A stretch of DNA of 64,000 nucleotides from Streptomyces sp. NBC_01498 (GCF_036327775.1 NZ_CP109598.1:3348001-3412000); one strand, 5' to 3'. Numbered from the stretch's first letter, positions 6,629 through 15,923 are shown. Program-made: numbers and translations. The notes: generated by a model not told the origin, from the sequence alone.

Positions 6629-8290
6629 TCAGCTCGTCGCCGCCAAGTAGGCCCGCCAGCCGCCGTACTTGGTGATGTCCTCGGCGCCGGCGCCGAGGGC
6701 GGTGGGTTCGCAGAGGAAGCCCGGGGCCAGGGTGCCGTCGGCCAGTTCCAGCTTGCCGATCGTCATGGGCTGGGGCAGTGCGGCGACGAGGGCGCCCAGG
6801 CCGGTGGGGGAGAGTTCCCAGATCTCGACCTCGATGCGGGCTCCGTGGGGGACGCGTTCGAGGCCGGGCTTGGGCGGGTCGGTGGGCAGGGCGTGGAGGC
6901 GGTAGCGCGGGGCCGTCGTGGTGGTGCGTACGAAGTGGGCTCCGTGGGCGAGGAGTTGGGGGTTGAGGGGCTGGCCGGTGAGGTGGGCGCCGGCTACCGC
7001 GATGCGGGTGGTCGGGGTGAGCAGGGCGGCGATCCGGGCCAGGCGTTCGTCGGTGTGCGCGTGGCCGATGAGCATGACGCCGAAGGGGAGTCCGGTGACC
7101 GTACCGCCGGGGACGGCTGCCGCTGCCATGCCGAAGAGGTTGGTCGAGTTGGTGAACCGTCCCAGGCGGGCGTTGGCGCCGAGGGGATCGGCGGCGACGT
7201 CGGCGAGGGTGGGGTGGCCCGGCGTGGTGGGCAGCAGCAGGGCGTCCGCGTCGCCGAGCGTGGCGAGGGCGCGGGAGCGCAGTTCGGCGAGCCGGGCGCG
7301 GTCGGTGAAGAGGCGGTGCGCCGGGATGTCACGGGCTCGGCGGATGATCCCGGCTACGGTCGGGTCGAGGTCCGGCACGTCCATGCCCAGCCCGTCGAGG
7401 AACTCCCCCACCGCCGCGTAGCGTTCGGCGACGAACGCCCCGTCGTACAGCAGGGCCGCCGCGTCGAGGAACGGGGCCGGGTCGACGGTACGCAGGAGGG
7501 CCCCGGCCGCCTCCAGCCGTGCGGCGGCGGCCCGGTATGCCTCGGCCCAGCCGGGGTCGAGCTCGCCGAGCGCTGCCGGGTCCGGGACCGCGATCCGCCA
7601 CGGGCCCGGCGCCCGTGCGGGGGCGGCCACGGCCGGACCTGTGACCAGGTGGCCGAGCGCCTGCTCCGCCTCCGGCAGGGTGCGGGCGAAGACGCTGACG
7701 CAGTCGAGGCTCGCGCACGCGGGAACGACTCCCTCGGTGGACACCAGGCCGGGCGTGGGCTTGAGGCCCACGATGCCGTTGAAGGCGGCGGGCACCCGCC
7801 CGGAGCCCGCGGTGTCCGTCCCGAGGGCGAGGTCGGCCATCCCGAGCGCGACGGCCACGGCGGAGCCGGAGCTGGAGCCGCCGCTGATCCGTGCCGGGTC
7901 GACGGCGCCCCGTACGGCCCCGTGGACCGGTGAACGCGTCCCCGTCAGGCCGGTCGCGAACTGGTCGAGATTGGTGGTGCCGAGCACGATCGCGCCTGCC
8001 GCCCTGAGGCGGGCCACGGCGGGCGCGTCGTGGTCGGGCGTGTAGGCGTACGCCGGGCAGCCGGCGGTGGTCGGCAGGCCGGCCACGTCGATGTTGCCCT
8101 TGACGGCCAGGAGGCGCCCGGCCAGCGGCAGGTGCTCGCCCGCGGCGAGGCGGGCGTCCAGGGTCCGCGCCTCGTTCTCCACCTCGTCACGCGGGCGGAG
8201 GTCGATCCAGATCTCGGGCCGGTCGGCACGGGCGATGAGGTCGTGGGCGGCGCGGACACGGAGCACGGCCGGGCCTGGTGCGGTGGTCAC
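6629..8290 (-). CDS. atzF: Allophanate hydrolase
   Basis: The 553-aa protein is an amidase-signature enzyme: the catalytic Lys lies in LLAVKGNIDVAGLPTT, and the cis-Ser/Ser pair in ISGGSSSGSAVAVALG with DTAGSGRVPAAFNGIVGLKP. After the amidase core (to about residue 430) comes the second domain of allophanate hydrolases, ending MTIGKLELADG...AEDITKYGGWRAYL. It cleaves allophanate to ammonia and CO2, the last step of ATP-dependent urea or guanidine breakdown. A GTG at 8290 is the best start (MTTAPGPAVLRV), although its ribosome site is weak. Length is slightly short for the family (about 600). It is the last gene of the minus-strand operon but lies 0.8 kb behind the carboxylase because of the 163-bp repeat array. 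Confidence 0.9.
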   Translation of the reverse strand: MTTAPGPAVLRVRAAHDLIARADRPEIWIDLRPRDEVENEARTLDARLAAGEHLPLAGRLLAVKGNIDVAGLPTTAGCPAYAYTPDHDAPAVARLRAAGAIVLGTTNLDQFATGLTGTRSPVHGAVRGAVDPARISGGSSSGSAVAVALGMADLALGTDTAGSGRVPAAFNGIVGLKPTPGLVSTEGVVPACASLDCVSVFARTLPEAEQALGHLVTGPAVAAPARAPGPWRIAVPDPAALGELDPGWAEAYRAAAARLEAAGALLRTVDPAPFLDAAALLYDGAFVAERYAAVGEFLDGLGMDVPDLDPTVAGIIRRARDIPAHRLFTDRARLAELRSRALATLGDADALLLPTTPGHPTLADVAADPLGANARLGRFTNSTNLFGMAAAAVPGGTVTGLPFGVMLIGHAHTDERLARIAALLTPTTRIAVAGAHLTGQPLNPQLLAHGAHFVRTTTTAPRYRLHALPTDPPKPGLERVPHGARIEVEIWELSPTGLGALVAALPQPMTIGKLELADGTLAPGFLCEPTALGAGAEDITKYGGWRAYLAATS

Positions 8291-8420
8291 GGGGATGACG
8301 TGCCTTTCTGTGCGGGAGGGTGGGGGGTGGGTCGGTGGTGACCTTGGTGCGGGAGGGGCCGTGCCGGCCTCGGCGCGGGAGGGTCCGTAGTGACCTGACG
8401 GGAGGGTGCGGGCCGACCGG

Positions 8421-9055
8421 TGCGGCCGGGCTAAGCCGTCCACACGCCCGCGGACCGGAGTCGGGGCGGTCGCCGCCAGCAACCGTGAGGCTGGAACCGT
8501 CCTCGCGCCCGCAGCCCGGAGGCCGGGTTCCCGGAGGCCGTACCGTACCGGCACACGGAGCGCGCGCCCGCGCGTCCGTACGGTGCGGCCGGGCGAAGCG
8601 GTCCACGCGCCCGCGGACCGGAGTCGGGGCGGTCGCCGCCAGCAACCGTGAGGCTGGAACCGTCCTCGCGCCCGCAGCCCGGAGGCCGGGTTCCCGGAGG
8701 CCGTACCGTACTGGCACACGGAGCCCGCGCCCGCGCGTCCGTACGGTGCGGCCGGGCGAAGCGGTCCACACGCCCGCGGACCGGAGTCGGGGCGGTCGCC
8801 GCCGGTGGCCGTGAGGCTGGAACCGTCCTCGCGCCCGCAGCCCGGAGGCCGGGTTCCCGGAGGCCGTACCGTACTGGCACACGGAGCCCGCGCCCGCGCG
8901 TCCGTACGGTGCGGCCGGGCGGAGCCGTCCACGCGCCCGCGGACCGGAGTCGGGGCGGTCGCCGCCGGTGGCCGTGAGGCTGGAACCGTCCTCACGCCCG
9001 CAGCCCGGAGGCCGGGTTCCCGGAGGCCGTACAGGCACACGGAGCGCGTCCCCGC
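8421..9055. repeat. 163-bp tandem repeat, about 3.9 copies
   Basis: Units start at 8421, 8584, 8747 and 8910 (TGCGGCCGGG...), giving an exact 163-bp period. The copies differ by a handful of substitutions, and the last loses the middle of its 3' part. Each contains two near-palindromic blocks (CCCGGAGGCCGGGTTCCCGGAGG) able to form a stable hairpin. Since 163 is not a multiple of three, the reading frame rotates from copy to copy, so this is not a protein repeat even though all frames are open. The array fills the space between the carboxylase and hydrolase genes of one operon. Confidence 0.92.
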
Positions 9056-9094
9056 AGCCCGGGGCTTCCGTCGGCGGCCCCGGCACGGACGCCG

Positions 9095-12000
9095 TCACGT
9101 CGCCGGGGCGAGAACGACGAGCGGGGTACCCGGTTCGACCTGGGCGCCCGGGGCGGTGAGGACGTCCAGGACGACGCCGTCCGCCGGGGCCCGGACGCGG
9201 GATTCCATCTTCATCGCCTCCAGGGTGAGCAGGTGCTGACCGGCCGCCACCCGGTCGCCCGGCGCCACGGCGACCTGCCAGACGCCGGCCGCGAACTCCG
9301 CCTCCACCAGGTGGCCGCCGGGAGGGACGGAGACGGCTGCGGGTGCCTCGGGGGGCGCGGTCGCCCGTTCGGCGCGGGTGAACTCACCGCTCGCCTCCCA
9401 CGCCTCCCGTTCAGCTCCGAACGCGGCTGCCTGCCGCGCCCGGAAATCGGCGATGGACGCGGCGTTGTCCGCCAGGAAGCGCCGGTGTTCGGCCAGGGAG
9501 AAGGTGCCCTCCTCGATGTGCGGGGTGAAGCGGCCCGCCGCCATGTCCGCGCGCAGATCGAGGAGTTCGCCGGCCTCGACGGGGTACCACGTGATGCGGT
9601 CGAAGAACCGCAGCAGCCACGGCGAGCCGGGCCGGAAGGCGCCGCGCTGCTGCCAGGTGGACCAGACCTGCGTGGTGCGGCCCACGAACTGGTAGCCGCC
9701 GGGGCCCTCCATGCCGTAGACGCAGAGGTAGGCGCCGCCGATACCGACGGAGTTCTCGGCGGTCCAGGTACGGGCCGGGTTGTACTTGGTGGTGACGAGG
9801 CGGTGGCGCGGGTCGAGGGGCGTGGCGACGGGGGCGCCGAGGTAGACGTCGCCCAGTCCGAGCACCAGGTACTCGGCGCCGAAGACGGTCCGGTACACGT
9901 CCGACACGTCCGCGAGTCCGTTGACACGGCGGATGAACTCGATGTTCCAGGGGCACCAGGGCGCGTCGTCGCGGACGCCCGCCATGTAGCGGGCGATGGC
10001 CTCCCGGGTCGCGGGGTCGTCCCACGACAGGGGCAGCCGCACCGTACGGGACGGAACGACGAGCTCCTCGGTGGGCGGCAGGGCCCGTACGACGGCGGTC
10101 ACCTCGTCCAGCAGCCGGCCCTGGTCGAGCACGTCGGGATCCACGCGGATCTGTAACGAGCGGATGCCCGGGGTCAGGTCCGTGACGCCGGGCAGGCGCG
10201 CCGCGGCGACGGCTTCCATCAGGGCGTGGACGCGCAGCCGGAGCGCGAGGTCGAGCTGGAGGGGCCCGAACTCGACGAGCAGGTTGTCGTCGCCGCCGCG
10301 CCGGTAGGTGACGTCGTCGTGCCGGGCGAGGACGCCGCCGTCCACGACGGCCGCGCGGTCGGCGGCGACCGGGGCGTGGGGCGCGCGGCGCAGTGCGGCG
10401 GCTGTCCTCGGGGTGACGGGCACGAAGCGCACCGTGTCGCCGGGCCTGAGCTGCCCGAGCTTCCAGCGCTGCGCGGTGACGACGGTGGCGGGGCAGACGA
10501 AGCCGCCGAGGGAGGGACCGTCGGGGCCGAGCAGCACCGGCATGTCGCCGGTGTAGTCGACGCCGCCCACCGAGTAGGGCGTGTCGTGGATGTTGGAGGG
10601 GTGCAGGCCCGCCTCGCCGCCGTCGGTGCGGGCCCAGCGCGGTGCGGGTCCCACCAGGCGTACGCCGGTGCGGGCCGAGTTGAAGTGGACCGTCCAGTCG
10701 GCGGCGTGGAAGACGTGGATGTCGTCCTCGGTGAAGAACTCGGGCGCCGCGTGCGGTCCTTCGGTGACGGCGATGTCCCAGGACGTGGTGAGGACGGGCC
10801 GCCGCGCGTGCGGCACCGGCGCGGTACCGGCGGTGCGGGCCTCGCCGCCGTGCAGGACGTCCCCGGTACGCAGGGTCCGGCCGCCGTGTCCGCCGAACCG
10901 CCCCAGGGTGAACGTGGCGGCGCTGCCGAGGTACGCCGGCACGTCGAGACCGCCCGCGACCAGGACGTACGTGCGCAGCCCGGCCTCGCGCGGAGTGCCC
11001 ACGGCGAGGACGGCCCCGGCGGACAGGGTGAGCGGCTGCCACTGCGGGGCGGGCGCGCCGTCCACGGTGATCTCGCAGGGGGCGCCCGTGACACACACCG
11101 TGGTGCGGTGGCTGAAGCGCAGGCTCGGGCCCTGGAGCGTGCATTCGAGGCCGGGTGCCCCCTCGTCGTTGCCGAGCGCCCGATTGCCGAGGCGGAACGA
11201 CAGGTCGTCCATGGGACCGCTGGGCGGGATGCCCACCTGCCAGTGGCCGGTGCGGCCGGGCCAGTCCTGGACCGTGGTGTGGGTGCCGCCGGTGAGGACG
11301 TCGACGCGCCGCGCCGGGTCGGTGACCGTGCCGAGCGTGGCGGTGGTGTGGCGGGCGGCCGCGACGCCGGGATCGGCGAGTGCGGCGCGTACGAGTCCGA
11401 GGTTGGTCTCGATGCCGCTGAGGCGGGTCGCGGCCAGTGCGGCGTCGAGCCGGGCGAGCGCCTCGGCGCGGTCGGCGCCGTGCGCGACGATCTTCGCGAG
11501 CAGCGGATCGTAGGCGGTGGTGATCTCCGTGCCGGACTCCACCCAGGTGTCGACGCGGACGTCCGGAGGCAGGACGACCTCGGTGAGCAGCCCGGCGCTC
11601 GGGCGGTGGTCCTTGGCCGGGTCCTCCGCGTACAGGCGGGCCTCCACGGCGTGGCCGCGCGGCGGGCCCGGTTCGCGGACCACCCCGGTGTCGCCCCGCG
11701 CCAGCCGCAGCATCCACTCGACCAGGTCGACTCCGTGGACCGCCTCGGTGACCGGGTGCTCCACCTGGAGCCGTGTGTTGACCTCCAGGAAGTACGCCTC
11801 GTCCGCCGCCGCGTCGTACACGAACTCCACGGTGCCCGCCGAGCGGTAGCCGACGGAGGCGCACAACTGCCGTGCGGCGTCGGCGAGTCGGGACCGTGTC
11901 CCGTCGGGCAGGCCGGGTGCGGGAGCCTCCTCGACGACCTTCTGGTTGCGGCGCTGAAGGGAGCAGTCCCGGTCCCCGAGGGTGACGACGTGTCCCTGGC

Positions 12001-12649
12001 CGTCGCCGAAGACCTGTACCTCGATGTGGCGCGCGTGCTCGACGAGCCGTTCGAGGAAGACGCCGGCCGTGGCGAACGACGCGGCGGCCACCCGCTGGAC
12101 CCGGTCCCAGGCGTCGGCCAGTTCCCCGGGGGTGCGGCAGGCGCTCATGCCGATGCCGCCTCCGCCGCCGGTCGCCTTCAGCATGACGGGGTAGCCGATG
12201 CGCCCGGCCGCCGCCAGGGCGTCGTCCACGCGGGCGAGCAGTCCGGTGCCGGGCGCGGGCGGGACACCGGCGGCCTCGGCGGCGGCCCGTGCGGTGTGTT
12301 TGGTGCCGAAGAGATCGAGGTGCTCGGGCGCGGGTCCCACGAAGGCGATGCCGGCGGCCTCGCACCGGCGGGCGAACGCGGCGTCCTCGGACAGGAACCC
12401 GTAACCCGGGTGGACGGCACCGGCGCCGCTGTCCTTCGCGGCGCGCAGCACCAGGTCCGCGTCGAGGTAGGACTCCTTGGCGGGGGCGGGTCCCAGGCGT
12501 AACGCCTCGTCGGCGAGGCGTACGTGCGCGCTGCCCCGGTCGGGGTCGGAGAAGACCGCCACCGTGCGCAGGCCCATGCGCCGGGCCGAGCGGATGACGC
12601 GTACGGCGATCTCGCCCCGGTTGGCCACGAGGACCGTGTCGAAGGTCAT
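9095..12649 (-). CDS. uca: Urea carboxylase (or guanidine carboxylase), biotin-dependent
   Basis: The 1184-aa protein has the full architecture of the family. A biotin carboxylase domain comes first (about 1-450: VLVANRGEIAVRVIRSARR, the KATGGGGGIGM glycine loop, EVNTRLQVEHPVTE). An AHS2/KipA-like domain follows (about 455-770, TVQDWPGRTGHW), then an AHS1/KipI-like domain (about 790-1010), and a biotinyl domain with EAMKMES (biotin Lys about 1147). It carboxylates urea to allophanate, or guanidine to carboxyguanidine, using ATP and bicarbonate. Family members with neighbouring UAAP1/UAAP2 genes are now thought to use guanidine. The substrate cannot be settled by eye. The ATG overlaps the UAAP2 stop by 4 nt (ATGA). 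Confidence 0.92.
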   Translation of the reverse strand: MTFDTVLVANRGEIAVRVIRSARRMGLRTVAVFSDPDRGSAHVRLADEALRLGPAPAKESYLDADLVLRAAKDSGAGAVHPGYGFLSEDAAFARRCEAAGIAFVGPAPEHLDLFGTKHTARAAAEAAGVPPAPGTGLLARVDDALAAAGRIGYPVMLKATGGGGGIGMSACRTPGELADAWDRVQRVAAASFATAGVFLERLVEHARHIEVQVFGDGQGHVVTLGDRDCSLQRRNQKVVEEAPAPGLPDGTRSRLADAARQLCASVGYRSAGTVEFVYDAAADEAYFLEVNTRLQVEHPVTEAVHGVDLVEWMLRLARGDTGVVREPGPPRGHAVEARLYAEDPAKDHRPSAGLLTEVVLPPDVRVDTWVESGTEITTAYDPLLAKIVAHGADRAEALARLDAALAATRLSGIETNLGLVRAALADPGVAAARHTTATLGTVTDPARRVDVLTGGTHTTVQDWPGRTGHWQVGIPPSGPMDDLSFRLGNRALGNDEGAPGLECTLQGPSLRFSHRTTVCVTGAPCEITVDGAPAPQWQPLTLSAGAVLAVGTPREAGLRTYVLVAGGLDVPAYLGSAATFTLGRFGGHGGRTLRTGDVLHGGEARTAGTAPVPHARRPVLTTSWDIAVTEGPHAAPEFFTEDDIHVFHAADWTVHFNSARTGVRLVGPAPRWARTDGGEAGLHPSNIHDTPYSVGGVDYTGDMPVLLGPDGPSLGGFVCPATVVTAQRWKLGQLRPGDTVRFVPVTPRTAAALRRAPHAPVAADRAAVVDGGVLARHDDVTYRRGGDDNLLVEFGPLQLDLALRLRVHALMEAVAAARLPGVTDLTPGIRSLQIRVDPDVLDQGRLLDEVTAVVRALPPTEELVVPSRTVRLPLSWDDPATREAIARYMAGVRDDAPWCPWNIEFIRRVNGLADVSDVYRTVFGAEYLVLGLGDVYLGAPVATPLDPRHRLVTTKYNPARTWTAENSVGIGGAYLCVYGMEGPGGYQFVGRTTQVWSTWQQRGAFRPGSPWLLRFFDRITWYPVEAGELLDLRADMAAGRFTPHIEEGTFSLAEHRRFLADNAASIADFRARQAAAFGAEREAWEASGEFTRAERATAPPEAPAAVSVPPGGHLVEAEFAAGVWQVAVAPGDRVAAGQHLLTLEAMKMESRVRAPADGVVLDVLTAPGAQVEPGTPLVVLAPAT

Positions 12650-13338
12650 GCCGCTCCCCCGGTGGCACCGGCGACGGGAGGCGGGGTGCTGACGGTGATC
12701 TCCGCGGCGGGCGGGGCACTGACGGTGATCTCCACGGCGGTCGGGGTGAACCCGTTGCAGGGGTTGTTGATCTGGGGGCAGTTGGAGACCAGTACGAGTA
12801 CGTCGGTGTCGGCCCGCAGGACCACGCGCAGGCCGGGCGCCGAGATGCCGTCGACGATGCCGAGCGTGCCGTCCTCCTCGACGGGCACGTTCATGTACCA
12901 GTTGACGTTGCTGACCAGGTCGCGCTTGCCGAGCCCGTAACGGGCGCCTTCGATGAGGAAGTTGTCGACGCAGGCGTGCTGCGGGTACGTGTGGTGGCCG
13001 TAGCGCAGGGTGTTGGACTCCTTGGAGCAGGCACCGCCCAGGGTGTCGTGGCGCCCGCAGGTGTCCTCGACCACGGTCATCAGCGGCGTGTGCTCGTTCG
13101 ACATCAGCCTGGAGCCGGTGGTGAGGAAGACGTTTCCCCGCGCCTGGATCGTGTCGGGCGCGCTGTAGCGCACGGCGGTGTCGTGGGCGTCGTACACGAG
13201 GAAGTCGACGGCCTGGTTGCCGTGCAGGTCGGTGAGGGTGAGCAGGTCGCCGGAGCGTACGACGGCGGACCAGGGCGCGCGCGGCGGCACCACGGTGCTC
13301 GTCCGCACCTCGGCGGGGAGGGCGGTCACCGGTGTCAT
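12646..13338 (-). CDS. UAAP2: urea carboxylase-associated protein 2 (probable carboxyguanidine deiminase subunit)
   Basis: This 230-aa protein of the DUF1989 (UAAP) family shows the blocks SGDLLTLTDLHGNQAVDFLVY, TIQARGNVFLTTGSRLMSNE, DTCGRHDTLGGACS and NCPQINNPCNGF. The last two carry the conserved Cys residues of the family, likely a metal site. In other bacteria UAAP1 and UAAP2 together form a carboxyguanidine deiminase that converts carboxyguanidine to allophanate and ammonia. The C-terminal 25 residues contain a short repeat (AEITVSAPP, AEITVSTPP). The start ATG overlaps the UAAP1 stop in ATGA and the stop overlaps the carboxylase start, so three genes are coupled in a row. Confidence 0.85.
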   Translation of the reverse strand: MTPVTALPAEVRTSTVVPPRAPWSAVVRSGDLLTLTDLHGNQAVDFLVYDAHDTAVRYSAPDTIQARGNVFLTTGSRLMSNEHTPLMTVVEDTCGRHDTLGGACSKESNTLRYGHHTYPQHACVDNFLIEGARYGLGKRDLVSNVNWYMNVPVEEDGTLGIVDGISAPGLRVVLRADTDVLVLVSNCPQINNPCNGFTPTAVEITVSAPPAAEITVSTPPPVAGATGGAA

Positions 13339-14225
13339 GCGAGCCCCCCGGCGGCGAGAAGAGCGGTGGTGTTGAGGAAGGCGCGGCGTGCTTCGGGGGT
13401 GGCGTCCCAGAGCGCGTCGCCCTGTTGGGTGGGACGGGCGGGCCAGGCGAGCACTTCGAGCGGGCCGCAGGTGTAGCGGGGGCGCGGGTCGCAGGGGTGC
13501 GGCACGTTGGCGAGGAGGACGACGACGTCCTGCTCGGCGCGCAGGGTCACCGAGGCGCCGGGACCGGCGGAGCCGGTGAACTCCACGGCACCGTCGTCCG
13601 CCACCCGGACACCCTGGAAGAAGGAGACGGACGGCGGCAGGTCGCGGGGGCCCAGGCCGTTCTTGAGGCCGGCGAGCGTGAGCAGTTCGCGCCCCGCGGG
13701 GGTGGCCGAGTGCGGTGAACCGTCCCCGTAGCGCTCGGTGTTGCGCCGGAGGGTGGAGGTGCCGCACAGGGCGTCGTGGCGTCCCGAGGTGTCGGCGACC
13801 ACCGAGGCCAGCACCCGGCCCTGGTCGGACAGGAGCAGCCGTCCCTCCCCGAGGTAGGCGTTCCACTGCACTTTCACGGTGTCGGCCGCGTTCAGGCGCT
13901 CCCACGGCCGTCCGGCCGCGTACAGCAGCAGGTGTACGCACGCCTCTCCGCCCACATCCGTCAGGCGCAGTTCGGTGCCCCGGGCAAGGACCTGGTGGGT
14001 GTAGGAGCCACCGGCGACGGTCTCGGCCCAGACCAGGGGTCCGGCCTCGCGTGGCGGATCGGGCCAGTCCGTCGCGGGCACCACCGGCATGGCCTCGGCG
14101 CGCCGCCCCTCCGGTGAGCGGGCGTGGGCGCCTTCCTGTGAGCGGGCGTGAGCGCTCTCCTGTGAACGGGCGTGGGCGCGCGCCTCGTGTGTGGTGCCTG
14201 TCGCGTGTGTGGTGCCTGTCGCCAT
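13335..14225 (-). CDS. UAAP1: urea carboxylase-associated protein 1 (probable carboxyguanidine deiminase subunit)
   Basis: The 296-aa protein is the UAAP1 partner of the same DUF1989 family: GTELRLTDVGGEACVHLLLY, DTVKVQWNAYLGEGRLLLSD, DTSGRHDALCGTS and ANVPHPCDPRPRYTCGPLEV parallel the blocks of UAAP2. It probably forms a heteromer with UAAP2. GGAGG 8 nt before the ATG fixes the start. An unusual N-terminal extension of about 45 residues carries a threefold 8-residue repeat (HARSQESA, HARSQEGA, HARSPEGR) encoded by a 24-bp tandem repeat at 14112-14185, plus a doubled TGTTH. It is likely disordered and is not part of the family fold. This is the first gene of the operon. Confidence 0.85.
   Translation of the reverse strand: MATGTTHATGTTHEARAHARSQESAHARSQEGAHARSPEGRRAEAMPVVPATDWPDPPREAGPLVWAETVAGGSYTHQVLARGTELRLTDVGGEACVHLLLYAAGRPWERLNAADTVKVQWNAYLGEGRLLLSDQGRVLASVVADTSGRHDALCGTSTLRRNTERYGDGSPHSATPAGRELLTLAGLKNGLGPRDLPPSVSFFQGVRVADDGAVEFTGSAGPGASVTLRAEQDVVVLLANVPHPCDPRPRYTCGPLEVLAWPARPTQQGDALWDATPEARRAFLNTTALLAAGGLA
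14112..14185. repeat. 24-bp tandem repeat inside UAAP1
   Basis: Three units of about 24 bp (TGTGAGCGGGCGTGAGCGCT and variants) encode the HARSQE(S/G)A repeat in the N-terminal extension of UAAP1. The period keeps the frame, unlike the 163-bp array in the same operon. Confidence 0.7.
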
Positions 14226-14567
14226 CACTCGACCTCCGGCCGTCCGGGCTCTACTCGCTCTTTTCTGTCGTGCGACAGAAATTAGGGCCGGGTGGATTCC
14301 GGGCGGTTGCGTGGGCATTGCGGCCCTGTTACCGCGCCCTCACCGGACGCTCGTCGGCACCGGGTCCTGTGCGGCGGATCGTCGTGGGCCCGGAGCGCCC
14401 GGCACGGCATCTCGCGTTGCGGTCGGAGCTGCCCGAGTACGCCCGGTACGAAGGCGGTCCGCCGCCTCGCGACGCACCGCACCAGACGCCCCGGGCTGAT
14501 CCACGATCCGCCGGACAGGGCCAGGCGGCCCGGCCGCGCGAAAGGCGGCCTGTGCGAGGATCGGCCC
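14226..14567. promoter_or_regulatory. Divergent control region of the UAAP operon and TetR gene
   Basis: These 342 bases separate the UAAP1 start from the divergent TetR start and hold the palindrome at 14262-14281. I see no guanidine-I (ykkC) riboswitch-like fold on the operon side, where only about 37 nt separate the palindrome from the start codon. Nothing else is recognisable. Confidence 0.6.
14262..14281. promoter_or_regulatory. Perfect palindrome, probable TetR operator
   Basis: TTTCTGTCG-TG-CGACAGAAA has 9-bp perfect arms around two bases and stands out as an AT-rich patch in GC-rich DNA. It lies 37 bp upstream of the UAAP1 start and in front of a divergent TetR gene, the usual place for the operator of an adjacent TetR repressor. 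Confidence 0.7.
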
Positions 14568-15329
14568 ATGGACGTCCCGGCAACGGCCCTCGACGCGCGG
14601 CGTGATGCCCCGCCCCCGGTGCGGGGCACCCGCCGTGCGGGCCGACCGCGCGCCGCCCCGCTGCCGGCGAGCGGCCTGTCCCCCCGAGAGGAACTCCTCG
14701 CCGCGGCAGCCGAGTTGTTCACCCGGCACGGGTACGCCGCCACGACCACGCGGGCGGTGGCGGAGCGGGCCGGGATGCGGCAGGCGACGATGTACCACTA
14801 CGTCGGCGGCAAACAGGACCTGCTCGCCGAGCTGTTGGAGGGCACCGTCACCCCGTCCCTGGCCCTCGCGGGCCGCCTGCTCGGCGACGCCGCACAGGTG
14901 CCGGCCGAGGCGCGGCTGTGGTATCTGTGCAGGTCGGACGTGACCCTGCTGTGCGCGGGGCCGCACAACCTCGGCGCCCTGTACCTGCTTCCCGAGGTCC
15001 GCGGCGAGCGCTTCACCGGCTTCCACGAGGCCCGGCACCGCCTCAAGGACGCGTACGCGCAACTGCTCGCGTCCACCGGTGTGTGCGAGGCGTCGGGCGA
15101 TCCCCACTCGCCTGATGCCCACTCGCTGCGCACGGACCTCGTGTTCGGTCTCATCGAGGGCGTCATCCTCGTCCACCGCTCCGCGCCGACGCGCCGGGTG
15201 GAGACCTTCGCCTCGGCGGCGGCGGACGCGGCGCTGCGCGTCGCCGGGGTACCCGACGACGCGCTCCCGGCGGTGCGGGAGGCGGCTGCGGAGCTCGCGG
15301 GACTGGCGGAACTGGCGGAACTCGCGTGA
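14568..15329 (+). CDS. TetR-family transcription regulator of the UAAP/carboxylase operon
   Basis: The 253-aa protein has a TetR N-terminal domain at about residues 40-95, with the helix-turn-helix in ATTTRAVAERAGMRQATMYHYVGGKQDLLAEL, and a ligand domain of about 150 residues. Its first 40 residues are a basic Ala/Pro/Arg-rich extension (RRAGRPRAAPLPASG). It is divergent from the four-gene operon and most likely represses it through the palindrome at 14262-14281, with guanidine, urea or a derivative as candidate inducer (inference). The C-terminus ends in a short LAELAELA repeat. The start ATG at 14568 is the only one that keeps the arginine-rich arm. Confidence 0.85.
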   Translation: MDVPATALDARRDAPPPVRGTRRAGRPRAAPLPASGLSPREELLAAAAELFTRHGYAATTTRAVAERAGMRQATMYHYVGGKQDLLAELLEGTVTPSLALAGRLLGDAAQVPAEARLWYLCRSDVTLLCAGPHNLGALYLLPEVRGERFTGFHEARHRLKDAYAQLLASTGVCEASGDPHSPDAHSLRTDLVFGLIEGVILVHRSAPTRRVETFASAAADAALRVAGVPDDALPAVREAAAELAGLAELAELA

Positions 15330-15923
15330 GGACGGCGCGGCGTCCGGCCTCCTGACCGGCGGTACGGCGAGGGGACGCCCCCGTGGCGGGAACGCTTCCG
15401 TGGCGGGGGCGGCGACGGGCCCGGCGGAGGCGCGGGTGGGCGGCGCGGACACCTTCAGGTCGACTGCCTCCACCTGCCCGGGGCGGCGGCGGGTCCGCCG
15501 TCACGACCGGCGGGCCACGCGCGGCACGACCGTCGCGACCGTCGCGACCAGGACCAGTACCAGGACCATGAACCGGCGGACGTACCGGGAGGCCGCAGAC
15601 CGGTCCCAGCCGACCGACCGACCGGCTGACCGGCTGACCGGCCGAGAAGGACTCGCAGATGGTCGCGGGCGGCACGGGCGTCGACGGGCGGCACGGGCGT
15701 CGGTGGCCATGGCCACCGAGGCGGTCGTCAGCTCCGACCCGTGTCCGCCGTCGGCCCCGTGCGACGCGGATCGAACCGCAGGCGGGGACCCGCGGCGCGG
15801 CCATGCCTCCCGTCTCCCGCCGGGCGCGCGAGAAAGCCGCCCTTCGGGCGAACTGCCCCTGCACCGTCTCGTGAGCGGCCCCGACCAGATGCCAATCGCA
15901 CGGTCCGGAACAGAAGCACACAC
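15330..15923. other. Intergenic, no gene seen
   Basis: All frames are open for stretches because of the GC content, but none has family features. Short degenerate repeats are present (CTGACCGG units near 15605-15650 and GACCGTCGC/CCAGGACCAG units near 15520-15570). Confidence 0.5.

Noticed and set aside
8291..9040. N-terminal extension of allophanate hydrolase to 803 aa
   Set aside because: The extension is the translated 163-bp repeat, whose period rotates the frame, and no family member has it.
10226..12502. 758-aa plus-strand open frame
   Set aside because: It lies antisense to the carboxylase, whose protein is clearly conserved along its whole length.
14226..14567. Guanidine riboswitch before the UAAP operon
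   Set aside because: The leader between the palindrome and the start is too short, and no ykkC-like conserved blocks are visible.
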